This document shows, piece by piece, positions 14,279 through 21,171 of a stretch of DNA of 21,795 bases (the stretch's first letter is position 1; each line of letters begins with the position of its first letter). A program made the position numbers and the translations under genes. The notes below the pieces were generated by a model. The model had not been told where the DNA came from. It worked only from the letters and a program-made list of their open reading frames with translations, and searched no databases. Origin of the DNA: JBLHGU01 sp047615875 (lineage in GTDB: Bacteria; Pseudomonadota; Gammaproteobacteria; Arenicellales; CAJQKF01); assembly GCA_047615875.1 (NCBI GenBank), contig JBLHGU010000082.1, positions 1 to 21,795 of the forward strand. Direction: 5' to 3'.

Positions 14279-14833
14279 CTACCAGATAAGGTCGTCTGGC
14301 ACCTCAAACTGGGAATAGTGATCGTCTACTTTAGGTGCACTGGCTGGCTTGCTACCCGCTGAAAGGACTCTGGTGGCATCGCGTTCCTGAATTTTTTCTG
14401 CTACTTCATGTGGGACTAATTCATAACTACCACCAGACTTAACAATATCTAATAATCGTTTCGCCAATTGCCCCTGTTGTTGTGTGGTGATGAGAATTTT
14501 TTTTATTTTCTTACCATCAAGAAATTGATAGGGTATTTCTGCCTCTTTACGATCCAGTTTGCTGGTATCAATCAGCTGCTTGATTTGTGCCGCCAGTTCC
14601 TTACGTTGTTGTTGTTTTTGGCGTTGCTCATTAAGTTTGCGATCCTTGGCCTGCTTTTGAATTTGAGCATACTGGGCAAGGTTGCTACTGTCTTTAATGA
14701 CTTCGACAGCGGGTTGTGAAGCCTTGCGCTTGGGCTGCTGTTTAATCTGCTTACGCTTCTCGGTTCGAACTTTCTTTACTTTGTTCGAATCTACGATGCC
14801 AGCTTTTAGAAGTTGTTCCTGGAGCGATCCCAT
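14279..14833 (-). CDS. yaiL: YaiL-like DUF2058 nucleoprotein/polynucleotide-associated protein
   Basis: The 184-residue protein matches the DUF2058 family (E. coli YaiL). The N-terminus MGSLQEQLLKAGIVDSNKVKK and the C-terminal FEVPDDLIW are both diagnostic. The middle (residues about 20-85) is very rich in Lys, Gln and Arg and is likely a helical, nucleic-acid-binding or coiled-coil region. A compact domain follows (IPYQFLDGKKIKKILI...AKRLLDIV...YELVPHEVAEKIQERD). The molecular role of the family is not established. It stands alone, divergent from ppiC with a 236-base gap. Confidence 0.92.
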   Translation of the reverse strand: MGSLQEQLLKAGIVDSNKVKKVRTEKRKQIKQQPKRKASQPAVEVIKDSSNLAQYAQIQKQAKDRKLNEQRQKQQQRKELAAQIKQLIDTSKLDRKEAEIPYQFLDGKKIKKILITTQQQGQLAKRLLDIVKSGGSYELVPHEVAEKIQERDATRVLSAGSKPASAPKVDDHYSQFEVPDDLIW

Positions 14834-14999
14834 AATGAAAAATTAGTCTATAAAGTTTGTAGAGCTCTGTAATAATTTTCTTGCAGTAAACAGAGCAGAG
14901 AGTAATAAGAGAGCGATTCTAATCCATTCGATAGCCGCTGTTAGTGATTTGCCAGATTTTTGTTAATTCTATGCTAATCTCGGCTTTGAATTGACTGGT

Positions 15000-15029
15000 T
15001 TGTCATAATCAGCCCCAATTCGCTATAGT
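15000..15029 (+). promoter_or_regulatory. Sigma-70-like promoter of ppiC
   Basis: TTGTCA (15000-15005), an 18-base spacer and TATAGT (15024-15029) each match five of six consensus bases. They lie 40 bases before the ppiC ATG. The remaining part of the 14834-15069 gap must also hold the yaiL promoter, which I could not place. Confidence 0.5.
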
Positions 15030-15069
15030 AATCTTTTTTTAAACTTATTTAAATTATCGGAGAGCCGAA

Positions 15070-15351
15070 ATGTCCCGAGCTTCTGCACGCCATATTCTGG
15101 TGGATAGTGAGGAAAAATGTACTTCCCTAAAAGGGGAAATAGAAAATGGTCTGGATTTTGGCGAAGCGGCCAAGCAGCATTCAAGTTGCCCATCCAGCCG
15201 ATCAGGTGGAGATCTCGGAGAGTTTTCCCCAGGGCAGATGGTGCCTGAATTCGATCAGGTGGTATTTAGCGGGGATTTAAACACTGTGCATGGACCGGTG
15301 AAAACGCAATTTGGCTTCCATTTGCTGGAAATTACCAGTCGTACAGAATAA
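15070..15351 (+). CDS. ppiC: Parvulin-type peptidyl-prolyl cis-trans isomerase PpiC
   Basis: The 93-residue protein has exactly the length of E. coli PpiC and is a single parvulin domain that catalyses prolyl isomerisation in the cytosol. Family blocks are ARHILVDSEEKC, LDFGEAAKQHSSCPSS, GGDLGEFSPGQMVPEFDQVV, and GPVKTQFGFHLLEI. The catalytic histidines (in ARHIL and GFHLL) and the Cys of SSCPS are present. No signal peptide is visible. GGAG (15059-15062) lies 7 bases before the ATG. A methyltransferase gene follows after 27 bases, probably in the same transcript. Confidence 0.95.
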   Translation: MSRASARHILVDSEEKCTSLKGEIENGLDFGEAAKQHSSCPSSRSGGDLGEFSPGQMVPEFDQVVFSGDLNTVHGPVKTQFGFHLLEITSRTE

Positions 15352-15378
15352 TCCCGAGATTAGTAGCGTACCCAGATC

Positions 15379-16035
15379 ATGTCGGAAAAGTCACAACCTA
15401 TCGAATCTATTCACGACGCATTATTGTTGGATGGAAACGCTAAAAATTTGACAGACTACTATGCTCGTTGGGCTGCCCACTATAACAGCGACCTGGTCGG
15501 CAACTATGTTGGGCCAGCCGTTATGGTCAAGTTGCTGGTGGATTCATTAGCAGATTGTTTTGATCCAGCACCTAAAGTACAGGATCTGCAGGTTATGGAT
15601 GCTGGTTGTGGCACTGGCATGCTGGGTACATTCTTGGCTGAAGCAGGGGTTAAACAACTATTTGGTACTGATTTGTCTCAGGAAATGGTCGACGAGGCAC
15701 ATAAATTGGCCATCTATGAATCACTTCTGGGCGGTATTGATTTAACTTTGCCTCCCAGACAGGAATGGCTGCAGAGTTTTGATATTGTGGTTTGCTGCGG
15801 CGTGTTTACCCTGGGGCATGTAGAAGCCAAAGTGATGTGGGAACTGTTAAAGATGTGCAAGCCCGGTGGAGTTCTAATGGTTAGCACGCGAACCGCATTT
15901 TATGACAATAGCGACTTTCAGTCGGTGAGCGATGCGATAGTCGATGCCAAAGCCGCAAGCCTGATGAAACTCGTTCGCGATGCACCCTATACTGCTGATG
16001 GCGATGCTCACTACTGGATTTATAAAATTCATTAG
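15379..16035 (+). CDS. Class I SAM-dependent methyltransferase
   Basis: The 218-residue protein has a Rossmann-like methyltransferase fold. SAM motif I is VMDAGCGTGMLGTFLAEAG, followed by the acidic-loop motif LFGTDLSQEMVDEA. FDIVVCCGVFTLGHV is motif IV and CKPGGVLMVSTR is motif VI. The N-terminal LTDYYARWAAHYNSDL is like METTL27/Williams-Beuren-type methyltransferases of unknown substrate. It lies 27 bases after ppiC, with no obvious promoter between. The downstream membrane protein is 91 bases away. Target is not predictable. Confidence 0.87.
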   Translation: MSEKSQPIESIHDALLLDGNAKNLTDYYARWAAHYNSDLVGNYVGPAVMVKLLVDSLADCFDPAPKVQDLQVMDAGCGTGMLGTFLAEAGVKQLFGTDLSQEMVDEAHKLAIYESLLGGIDLTLPPRQEWLQSFDIVVCCGVFTLGHVEAKVMWELLKMCKPGGVLMVSTRTAFYDNSDFQSVSDAIVDAKAASLMKLVRDAPYTADGDAHYWIYKIH

Positions 16036-16126
16036 TTACTACTCGAACTAACAGAACCCTTAGCCCGATCAACTTGACTCATATTGTTATTCAGTCAATC
16101 CCACAATCCTTTTTTGAAAACGCTTC

Positions 16127-16453
16127 ATGTTAGAAAAAATTAAATCAATCGGACCGCTGCGTTTGATCCATGCTGCCGTGATACTGGTGCTCGTTGTTAG
16201 TGCACCATTCGCTGGAGGTGTGCCTGCACATTCCGGTTGGAGTATGTGGCCTTCATTATTGGCTCCGGCAATAGCCCCAATGTTTTTTTTCGTTATGGGT
16301 CTGGATATACTGATGGCAGCCGTTTATCGTTCTAGCGCCGAAGGCAAAGAACGTCAGAGGTTTGGTTGGGTTTTAAAGGTCGACATATTCTTATTGTTAC
16401 TACTTTTTGTCGCCTGGTGGCCATTCTTTAGTTCATTAGTTAGTGCTGGTTAG
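16127..16453 (+). CDS. Small inner-membrane protein of unknown function
   Basis: The 108-residue product has three hydrophobic segments: about residues 10-30 (LIHAAVILVLVVSAPFAG), 42-62 (SLLAPAIAPMFFFVMGLDIL), and 83-103 (VDIFLLLLLFVAWWPFFSSL). A basic loop, YRSSAEGKERQRF, lies between the second and third and suggests a cytosolic side. I do not recognise a named family. The gene follows the methyltransferase and precedes the deacetylase by 26 bases, so it may be cotranscribed with the latter. No Shine-Dalgarno stands out. Confidence 0.7.
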   Translation: MLEKIKSIGPLRLIHAAVILVLVVSAPFAGGVPAHSGWSMWPSLLAPAIAPMFFFVMGLDILMAAVYRSSAEGKERQRFGWVLKVDIFLLLLLFVAWWPFFSSLVSAG

Positions 16454-16479
16454 CTGCACCGAATAGCCTGCCTGGTCTG

Positions 16480-17337
16480 ATGAGCGAAATACTACAAAAC
16501 TGTTCTTCCGACCAGGGCCTGGTGCTTTTGTATCACGCGGTTTTTGAAAATCTGCCTGAAGAACTTGATGGCAGCTTACATAATGTCACACCCAACCAAC
16601 TTCGTTTGCAACTCCAGGCTGTTGCAAGGCGTTTTGAATTCGTCAGTGTGGATGATTTTTCCCGTTTAGAAAACCCAGCAGGCTTTGCTGCAGTGAGCTT
16701 CGATGATGGCTATCGTTGCGTACTTGAGCAGGCTTTACCTATATTCGAAGAATTGAAAATTCCCTTTACTCTGTATGTGAATGGTGGGGCATTTGACGGA
16801 TCGGCTAATTGGCGGGATAAAATTCGCTATCTAGAAAGTCGAGACTTGACCAAGAAGTTTGAGTCAGAAATGCGCGGAATTACACCCGTTGCAGGCAAAA
16901 GGTTCTACCGATATTCCAAAAGTGCTCTAAATAACAGTCAGGTTGTCGACAAAGAGTTGGATCGTTTTTTAAGCTGTCTGGACTTGCTCCCCACCTTGTC
17001 TGAATTTCTACTATCTAATTTGAACGAATTACCAGTTCATCCACTGATTCATTATGGAAACCACAGCCATAATCATTATGTGCTTTCTTCTCTAAATTCG
17101 AGCGAGATTGAGCGACAAATAAGACTGACCCACGGGTTGCTGAGTGATCTTCCTGACAAACAGATCAGTCGCTGGTTTTCTGTACCCTTTGGAGATCTAT
17201 GCGATTTCGATAGTCGTACGAGTGGCATTATTCGTAAGCTAGGATATGCAGGATGTCTGTTAAGTCGATATCGATCTCATCATCGAGAATTAGAGGTGCA
17301 TGGTGCCCCGGCAATTGAAAGGTTGATGCCGAGATAG
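16480..17337 (+). CDS. NodB-type polysaccharide deacetylase family protein
   Basis: The 285-residue protein starts with VLLYHAVF, typical of carbohydrate esterase family 4. Motif 1 is SFDDGY (residues 73-78) with Asp75 and Asp76; motif 2 is HSHNH with metal ligands His195 and His199. The two motifs are about 120 residues apart, further than in compact NodB domains, so there is an insertion (residues about 105-180, charged and helical). This is seen in deacetylases of lipopolysaccharide or exopolysaccharide clusters. No signal peptide is apparent, so it probably acts in the cytosol or at the membrane face. It likely removes an acetyl group from a sugar; the substrate is unknown. Confidence 0.85.
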   Translation: MSEILQNCSSDQGLVLLYHAVFENLPEELDGSLHNVTPNQLRLQLQAVARRFEFVSVDDFSRLENPAGFAAVSFDDGYRCVLEQALPIFEELKIPFTLYVNGGAFDGSANWRDKIRYLESRDLTKKFESEMRGITPVAGKRFYRYSKSALNNSQVVDKELDRFLSCLDLLPTLSEFLLSNLNELPVHPLIHYGNHSHNHYVLSSLNSSEIERQIRLTHGLLSDLPDKQISRWFSVPFGDLCDFDSRTSGIIRKLGYAGCLLSRYRSHHRELEVHGAPAIERLMPR

Positions 17338-17449
17338 CGATCAAAGGGCAGTGTCGCTGTTAAATCGGTCAGTACTTCGCGTATTTGCGAAAATTATTAT
17401 AAAATAGCCCTTAGAAACTTCCGCATCCCAATCTATTTCTATTCGATTT

Positions 17450-17524
17450 ATGCGAAGATTCATCAACTTCATGTCCGGAAATTGCAAACTATGCAAATCA
17501 GCTAGCCGGATGCCTGTATTCTAA
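17450..17524 (+). CDS. Possible 24-residue leader ORF before DAHP synthase
   Basis: ATG 17450 to TAA 17522-17524 encodes MRRFINFMSGNCKLCKSASR followed by MPVF. It ends 21 bases before the DAHP synthase ATG. Three of 24 residues are Phe, which could fit a leader for an aromatic-pathway gene, but no ribosome site precedes it and no clear attenuator hairpin was found. The evidence is weak. Confidence 0.15.
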   Translation: MRRFINFMSGNCKLCKSASRMPVF

Positions 17525-17545
17525 AAGTTATTCAAGCCACTAATC

Positions 17546-18625
17546 ATGTCACAAATTCATCAAACCGATGATCTTCGTATTGCCCAAATAAAGGAAGTTG
17601 CCAACCCTTTAACAGTCTGCGAAGAGATTCCAATTTCCGATCAAGCTGCTCAAGTCACCTGGCAGGCGCGTCGCGATATCGAAAACATTCTTGATCAGAA
17701 AGACGATCGTCTGGTGGTAATCACCGGTCCCTGTTCTATACATGATACCGAAGCCGCTATGGAATTCGCTAACAGGCTGGCGGAACAACAAAAGCGCTAC
17801 GCAGATACGCTGCTAATTATCATGCGAACCTATTTCGAGAAGCCAAGAACAACAGTCGGTTGGAAGGGTTTAATCAACGATCCTGATCTGGACGATAGTT
17901 TCCATATCAATAAGGGTCTTCGCATGGCTCGTAAACTAATTCTGGATATTAATGAGTTGGGACTACCGGTTGCCACAGAATATCTGGATATAATTACGCC
18001 GCAATATGTGGCTGATTTAATATCCTGGGGGGCTATTGGTGCTCGTACCACCGAGAGCCAGGTGCATAGGGAGTTGGCATCGGGTCTTTCCTGCCCAGTT
18101 GGATTTAAAAATGGTACAAATGGAAGTCTGCAGATAGCTGTCGATGCAATTGGTTCATCCACTCGACCTCATCATTTCCTCTCTCTGACCAAGTCTGGCT
18201 TGTCGGCAATTTATGAGACCAGCGGCAACCCCTATTGTCATATTATTTTACGTGGCGGGCCGACACCTAATTACGAATCAGAGCATGTCGAGCAAACCGC
18301 TGCGTTACTAGAAAAGGCCGGGCTCGCTCCACGAATAATGATTGATTTCAGTCATGCTAATAGTAAAAAAATTGCTAACCGTCAGATTGACGTCTGTCAG
18401 GATGTCGGTAATCAGGTTGCATCCGGTGATCAGCGAATATTTGGTGTCATGATCGAAAGTCATTTGCATGAGGGCAGACAAGACCAAAAACCCGGCGTGG
18501 AACTAAAGTACGGACAAAGCATTACCGATGCCTGCATCGGCTGGGATGACAACGTTGAGTTATTGAAAACACTGTCAGACGCTGTTGTCCAGCAACGTCG
18601 GTTAAGTAACCGCGAAGCCTCTTAA
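17546..18625 (+). CDS. aroF/aroG: 3-deoxy-7-phosphoheptulonate (DAHP) synthase, class I
   Basis: The 359-residue enzyme condenses phosphoenolpyruvate and erythrose 4-phosphate, the first step of the shikimate pathway. Class I (AroFGH) motifs appear in order: VVITGPCSIHD with the metal-binding Cys, MRTYFEKPRTTVGWKG, DPDLDDSFHINKGL, GARTTESQVHRELASGLSCP with VGFKNGT, LRGGPTPNYE, IDFSHANSKK with a metal-binding His, and MIESHLHEGRQ. The feedback-inhibition type (Phe, Tyr or Trp) cannot be chosen by eye. The ATG has no Shine-Dalgarno. The 208 bases upstream hold a possible short leader ORF. The gene stands alone; ATP sulfurylase is 225 bases downstream. Confidence 0.95.
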   Translation: MSQIHQTDDLRIAQIKEVANPLTVCEEIPISDQAAQVTWQARRDIENILDQKDDRLVVITGPCSIHDTEAAMEFANRLAEQQKRYADTLLIIMRTYFEKPRTTVGWKGLINDPDLDDSFHINKGLRMARKLILDINELGLPVATEYLDIITPQYVADLISWGAIGARTTESQVHRELASGLSCPVGFKNGTNGSLQIAVDAIGSSTRPHHFLSLTKSGLSAIYETSGNPYCHIILRGGPTPNYESEHVEQTAALLEKAGLAPRIMIDFSHANSKKIANRQIDVCQDVGNQVASGDQRIFGVMIESHLHEGRQDQKPGVELKYGQSITDACIGWDDNVELLKTLSDAVVQQRRLSNREAS

Positions 18626-18734
18626 GTATTTTTCAGATTTTTTAGCTGTCATGGGAAAAGGAGCTAGTGGCGAGAAGGTATCTAGATGTTTTGTCGAGAC
18701 TACCGTTCCCGGTTTATGCAGCAATCAAATATTT

Positions 18735-18786
18735 TAGTGCCTGCTCAGATGATTACCATTTGGGTTAGGTGCTAATGTAGGCATTA
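18735..18786 (+). promoter_or_regulatory. Predicted RNA helix in the region before sat
   Basis: TAGTGCCTGC (18735-18744) can pair fully with GTAGGCATTA (18777-18786) as a 10-bp RNA helix using two G-U wobbles, closing a 32-base loop. It lies 64 bases before the sat ATG. It could be part of a leader regulatory structure. I recognise no known riboswitch class. Confidence 0.3.
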
Positions 18787-18850
18787 TCTAAAATACGATA
18801 ACGTGCCACATACTGGCCGTGTATGAAATGACGCATCTCGAGAAGAATTA

Positions 18851-20032
18851 ATGATTAAGCCCCACGCCGCCGACCAGTTAAATTCACTTTTTGTGGCTGA
18901 CGAAAATGAGCGAGCAAAGTTACTTGAGGAGGCTAAAGGCCTGACCTCAGTTTTAGTGTCTTCCGCAACCGCAGCCAACGCCGTAATGCTGGGCGCCGGA
19001 TATTTCACACCGCTAGATGGGTATATGGATGTGGCTGATGCTGTCAGTGTAGCCAATAACCTTACCACTTCAAATGGCGTATTCTGGCCGACACCAGTAA
19101 TGAATCTGGTCGAAGAGGTTGCAGGGATTGAAGTAGGTAGTCGAATTGCTTTAAAAGATCCTAATGTGCCAGGCAATCCAGTCATAGCCATTCAGCAGGT
19201 TGTTGCTGTGGAAACTATGACTCAACAGCAAATGGATAATATTACAGAGAAGGTCTATCGCACACTGGATAATAGTCATCCAGGCGTGGCTGCGTTTACC
19301 AGTCAGGGCAGGGTGGCGATTTCTGGGCCAATTCAGGTATTAAATTTCAGCTACTTCGAAACTGAGTTTCCTGAGACATTTCGTACTGCGCAACAGATTC
19401 GAGATGAAATCAGTGAGCGTGGCTGGAACACTGTTGTGGCCTTTCAAACCCGCAACCCCATGCACCGCGCCCATGAAGAATTGTGCAAAATGGCGAGGGA
19501 TGCAACAGATGCTGATGGCGTATTAATCCACATGTTGCTGGGTCAGCTAAAACCAGGCGATATACCGGCACCAGTGCGTGATGCTGCTATTCGAAAAATG
19601 GTCGAACTGTATTTTCCAGAAAATTCAGTAATGATTACAGGTTACGGCTTCGATATGCTTTATGCAGGACCAAGAGAAGCTGTATTGCACGCAGTGTTCA
19701 GGCAAAACGCCGGCTGCACTCACTTTATTATCGGTCGAGATCACGCAGGTGTTGGAGACTACTATGGTGCCTTCGATGCGCAATCGATATTCGATGAAGA
19801 TGTGCCAGACGATGCTTTAGAAATTAAAATCTTCCGCGCTGACCATACCGCCTATTCGAAGAAGCTCGATAAGGTGGTTATGATGCGCGATGCCCCGGAT
19901 CATTCAAAGGAAGACTTTGTCCTTTTGTCCGGTACCAGGGTTCGTGAAATGCTCGCCAATGGCGAGGATTTGCCTGTGGAGTTTGCCCGGACAGAAGTAG
20001 CGCATATTCTGATGGATTTCTATCAACAGTAA
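18851..20032 (+). CDS. sat: Sulfate adenylyltransferase (ATP sulfurylase), Sat type
   Basis: The 393-residue enzyme interconverts ATP plus sulfate with APS plus pyrophosphate. It has the PUA-like N-terminal domain (ANAVMLGAGYFTPLDGYM) and the catalytic domain with QTRNPMHRAH starting at residue 199 and GRDHAGVGDYYG starting at residue 295. LSGTRVREML is near the end. There is no APS-kinase domain. This single-chain Sat is unrelated to the heteromeric CysDN that most enteric gammaproteobacteria use for assimilation. It is common in sulfur oxidisers, where it runs toward ATP. No apr, dsr or cys gene adjoins it, so direction is open. A structured leader may precede it; a terminator follows. Confidence 0.96.
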   Translation: MIKPHAADQLNSLFVADENERAKLLEEAKGLTSVLVSSATAANAVMLGAGYFTPLDGYMDVADAVSVANNLTTSNGVFWPTPVMNLVEEVAGIEVGSRIALKDPNVPGNPVIAIQQVVAVETMTQQQMDNITEKVYRTLDNSHPGVAAFTSQGRVAISGPIQVLNFSYFETEFPETFRTAQQIRDEISERGWNTVVAFQTRNPMHRAHEELCKMARDATDADGVLIHMLLGQLKPGDIPAPVRDAAIRKMVELYFPENSVMITGYGFDMLYAGPREAVLHAVFRQNAGCTHFIIGRDHAGVGDYYGAFDAQSIFDEDVPDDALEIKIFRADHTAYSKKLDKVVMMRDAPDHSKEDFVLLSGTRVREMLANGEDLPVEFARTEVAHILMDFYQQ

Positions 20033-20058
20033 GCTGGTCAGTATTCTTATTGTTTTGC

Positions 20059-20090
20059 GGGGCTCCGATTTTTAGGGGCCCTTTTTATTT
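20059..20090 (+). terminator. Rho-independent terminator after sat
   Basis: GGGGCTCC (20059-20066) pairs with GGGGCCCT (20075-20082), counting G-U pairs, around an 8-base loop. TTTTATTT follows at 20083-20090. It starts 26 bases after the sat stop. Confidence 0.8.
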
Positions 20091-20153
20091 CACTACTACT
20101 AATTTAGCTGGTCAGGTACATTATCCCCCACTGAGTTAAGTAAGAGACTAATC

Positions 20154-20858
20154 GTGTTAGACGGAAAACGAATCCTGGGTTTAATTCCCGCAAGAGGTGG
20201 AAGTAAACGGGTTCCAGGAAAAAATATTCGGTCGTTAGGCGGTCGAGCGTTAATCGAGTGGACTATCGACGCCGCTAGTAATTGCCTCTATCTGGACGAC
20301 ATCCTGGTTTCTACAGATGATAAGGCCATTGCGAGTGTGGCGAGAGATGCAGGCTTGACCGTGCCTTTTCTTCGTTCACCTGGCACTTCTACCGATAGGG
20401 CTAAATCAATTGATGTTGCTGAGGAAGTGGTGGATCAACTAAAACAAAGTGGGGCGCATTTCGATATCCTGGTATTGTTGCAACCCACCTCGCCACTGCG
20501 TTTAAGTGGCGATATTGATGCTGCATTAGAACTGTTCCAGAGCAAATCAGCCGAGGCCGTCATATCCATCTGTGAATGTGAGCACAGTCCGCTATGGGCG
20601 AAACCATTAACGGATGAATTGATCATGGACAATTTTATGGGCGGTGATGCTGCGGCATCCAGAAGTCAGGACCTTCAGACGCATTATCGACCTAATGGTG
20701 CGATTTTCGCGACTAACCTGGCAACGCTCTTATCTGGGCGTAGTTTTTATCCAACTGAAAAGGCGTTTGGCTATCTGATGCCTCAAGAGCGTTCTATCGA
20801 TATAGATACTGAACTGGATTTTAAGTTTGCCGAATTTCTTCTGCAAGAAAACCACTGA
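20154..20858 (+). CDS. CMP-sugar cytidylyltransferase, NeuA/PseF/LegF family
   Basis: The 234-residue protein activates a nonulosonic acid (sialic, pseudaminic or legionaminic) with CTP. The N-terminal nucleotide-binding motif is IPARGGSKRVPGKN (residues 11-24). Later blocks are ILVSTDDKAIASVA, LLQPTSPLRLSGDIDAAL, THYRPNGAIFAT, and ERSIDIDTELDFKFAE, all typical of the family. The start is GTG at 20154; no ATG gives a full N-terminus, and the ribosome site is weak. No synthase (NeuB/PseI) or epimerase is in the window, so which sugar it uses cannot be told. It lies after the sat terminator and is convergent with the trm112-like gene. Confidence 0.88.
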   Translation: MLDGKRILGLIPARGGSKRVPGKNIRSLGGRALIEWTIDAASNCLYLDDILVSTDDKAIASVARDAGLTVPFLRSPGTSTDRAKSIDVAEEVVDQLKQSGAHFDILVLLQPTSPLRLSGDIDAALELFQSKSAEAVISICECEHSPLWAKPLTDELIMDNFMGGDAAASRSQDLQTHYRPNGAIFATNLATLLSGRSFYPTEKAFGYLMPQERSIDIDTELDFKFAEFLLQENH

Positions 20859-20882
20859 AGAGTGCGGCGAAAATCTTTCAAC

Positions 20883-20899
20883 AGCAAAAGGCTTTTGCT
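20883..20899. terminator. Palindrome at convergent 3' ends, possible two-way terminator
   Basis: AGCAAAAG and CTTTTGCT flank a single G, a perfect palindrome between the cytidylyltransferase stop (20858) and the trm112-like stop (20900-20898). The T-run lies within the second arm and little follows it, so termination strength is doubtful. Confidence 0.35.
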
Positions 20900-21158
20900 A
20901 GTTTAAGAGCTCCGCATCAATGCTGAGATCCTCCAGCATTATAGGAATATCATCCTCAATCTTGTAAATGGTTTTTCGATTCTGAGTGATTAATGCTGAG
21001 TCGAGTTCTTTAGTAACCTTGCTGCCATCCAGATGACTAACCACACCATCGTGAATCTTTTGATTCAACAAGGTGAGTTGATCAGGACTTATATTTTGCA
21101 AGTGTTGTTTGGTAATCGGGCAGCGCAGAATTTCCAGCAGTTTTGATTCAATTGGCAT
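20898..21158 (-). CDS. Trm112/UPF0434 family small protein
   Basis: The 86-residue protein begins with LLEILRCPITKQHL, the typical Trm112-like start. It continues with LTLLNQKIHDG, and ends with DSALITQNRKTIYKIEDDIPIMLED, the family C-terminal motif. In eukaryotes Trm112 stabilises methyltransferases; the bacterial role is not settled. Only one cysteine (Cys13) is in the first knuckle, so a full zinc site is unlikely, as in many bacterial members. It starts 13 bases after the stop of the sterol-desaturase-like gene, so the two are cotranscribed. Confidence 0.9.
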   Translation of the reverse strand: MPIESKLLEILRCPITKQHLQNISPDQLTLLNQKIHDGVVSHLDGSKVTKELDSALITQNRKTIYKIEDDIPIMLEDLSIDAELLN

Positions 21159-21171
21159 GTTGAGTGTCGGT

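Noticed and set aside
18784..19191. Minus-strand 135-codon open frame across the start of sat
   Set aside because: It is antisense to conserved sat sequence and is a composition shadow.
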